Of a DNA stretch of 8,222 nucleotides, positions 7,526 to 8,222 are shown piece after piece; positions within the stretch are counted from its first letter, which is position 1; each line of letters opens with the position of its first letter. The notes beneath the pieces were generated by a model. The model was not told the DNA's origin, did not search any database, and saw nothing but the letters and a program-made list of their open reading frames with translations. Origin of the DNA: Cytophagales bacterium (GTDB lineage Bacteria > Bacteroidota > Bacteroidia > Cytophagales > Cyclobacteriaceae). The position numbers were made by a program, and so were the translations under genes. Location of the stretch: assembly GCA_003537495.1 (NCBI GenBank), contig DPSB01000321.1, forward strand, positions 1-8,222, in the 5' to 3' direction.

Positions 7526-7528
7526 ACC

Positions 7529-7996
7529 ATGATTAAGGAATTTGAAAAACTTACCGCCCCTGAGATTGAACTGCTTCACAAGGCGCCAGTTTTAGTTTCT
7601 ATTTTAATAGCCGGAGCTGATGGCAAAATTGATAACAAGGAAGTGAATCGAGCCATATCGCTTACCGAAGCAAAACAAAAGCAATCCCGCTCTAATCTGA
7701 TGACCTTTTATGTAGAAGTAGGCACCGACTTTGAAGATAAGATCAGGATTGTGATTCAATCTTTGCCCTCTAAAGTAGATAAACGAACAATTGAAATATC
7801 AACAACGCTTTCGCAACTTGAAAGCATCTTTAGAAAATTAGATAAACAATTCGCGAAAGAGTTTTACACAAGTTTACGCGAGATCGCCACAGAAATAGCC
7901 GAATCATCTGGCGGTTTATTAGGTATGAAAACAATTGGCGATGAAGAAGCGCTTTTAGTGAATCTGCCCATGATCAAAGATCCGGCTACATTCTAA
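7529..7996 (+). CDS. TerB-like small helical protein of unknown function
   Basis: A 155-residue, mostly helical, soluble protein. Residues about 16-47 (A-P-V-L-V-S-I-L-I-A-G-A-D-G-K-I-D-N-K-E) resemble the first helices of TerB/co-chaperone-like domains, which carry a conserved A-D-G-x-I-D-x-x-E acidic motif (here D31, G32, D35, E38). A second stretch near the end (S-S-G-G-L-L-G, 127-133) also recalls this group. TerB domains in known proteins bind metal or sit in membrane-stress systems, but a role here cannot be assigned, and a simple tellurite-resistance label would be overreach. An in-frame TAG at 7520-7522, just before the ATG, supports the start. No signal peptide or membrane helix is seen. 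The rhomboid gene follows after 6 bases, so the two are probably co-transcribed. No convincing promoter was found upstream on this strand. Confidence 0.7.
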   Translation: MIKEFEKLTAPEIELLHKAPVLVSILIAGADGKIDNKEVNRAISLTEAKQKQSRSNLMTFYVEVGTDFEDKIRIVIQSLPSKVDKRTIEISTTLSQLESIFRKLDKQFAKEFYTSLREIATEIAESSGGLLGMKTIGDEEALLVNLPMIKDPATF

Positions 7997-8002
7997 TCTA
8001 CG

Positions 8003-8222
8003 ATGGCTTCAGGATCTAAGTACTTCAATAGCTCGGTTGTACCTTTTCGTTTAGTTTTTATCATGTGGCTGGTGTTTTCAATCCAGTTTTACTACCATTT
8101 CGATTTTGGTTTTCTGGGAATTAAACCGCGCACACTTGAAGGCTTGATTGGAATTTTTACCGCACCAATGATTCATGGTGGGTATATGCATTTATTGTCA
8201 AATACATTTCCATTGTTATTTC
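8003..8222 (+). CDS. Rhomboid family intramembrane serine protease, N-terminal part (3'-partial)
   Basis: An open frame of 73 complete codons runs off the window end. After a short polar N-terminus there is a hydrophobic helix at about 14-30 (transmembrane segment 1). A loop follows with G-I-K-P-R-T-L-E-G-L-I-G-I-F-T-A-P (39-55), a pattern common in Bacteroidota rhomboids. Then comes the start of helix 2 with H58, H63 and N67. Their spacing (5 then 4) equals that of H145, H150 and N154 in E. coli GlpG, where H150 and N154 help form the oxyanion hole. The catalytic Ser (in GxSG) and His would lie beyond the window, so activity cannot be judged. The protein would sit in the inner membrane and cleave other membrane proteins. 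ATG at 8003 lies 6 bases after the stop of the TerB-like gene, suggesting an operon. Confidence 0.85.
   Translation, partial: MASGSKYFNSSVVPFRLVFIMWLVFSIQFYYHFDFGFLGIKPRTLEGLIGIFTAPMIHGGYMHLLSNTFPLLF

Noticed and set aside
7437..7528. Sigma-54 promoter in the divergent gap
   Set aside because: GG and GC pairs occur, but spacings are not 10 bases (for example 11 on the minus strand near 7526), so no acceptable -24/-12 element was found.
1..8222. tRNA, rRNA, CRISPR, insertion sequence or phage features
   Set aside because: Nearly all bases are in coding frames with clear products. No direct-repeat array, terminal inverted repeats, transposase motifs or tRNA-like cloverleaf were seen.

Overview
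The window looks like chromosomal DNA from a member of the Bacteroidota, most likely a Cytophagales-type bacterium. Three things support this: a giant secreted protein ending in a type IX secretion (T9SS) sorting domain, PKD and PKD-like repeats typical of that phylum, and start codons without clear Shine-Dalgarno sequences. The order-level placement is inference. Coding density is very high, and the longest gap without a gene is 92 bases.

Bases 1-4145 (+) hold the 3' part of a very large cell-surface or secreted protein gene; its 5' end lies outside the window. From N to C the visible part has about 100-residue PKD-like repeats with paired cysteines, further beta-rich modules, two PKD domains, a jelly-roll (MAM/concanavalin-like) domain, a thioredoxin-like/Omp28-like domain without its CxxC, and a T9SS C-terminal domain.

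Bases 4142-7436 (-) form a two-gene signalling operon, transcribed right to left. It encodes an NtrC-type sigma-54 response regulator followed 22 bases later by a soluble hybrid histidine kinase (PAS-HisKA-HATPase-REC-HPt). The kinase contains every step of a phosphorelay up to the final receiver, and the regulator next door is the obvious candidate for that receiver. The kinase gene and the surface-protein gene converge and share the four bases TTAA as their stop codons.

Bases 7529-8222 (+) are transcribed divergently from the signalling operon. A small TerB-like acidic/helical protein gene is followed after 6 bases by the start of a rhomboid intramembrane protease gene, cut off by the window end. 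The 92-base divergent gap must hold promoters for both directions. A TTTC-N19-TAAATTTC element resembling the Bacteroidota promoter consensus faces the signalling operon.

No RNA gene, mobile element, CRISPR array or phage remnant was seen. The window is mostly well-organised ordinary genome. The most unusual items are the cysteine-free thioredoxin-like domain, a perfect 20-base palindrome inside its coding sequence, and the compact phosphorelay-to-sigma-54 operon.
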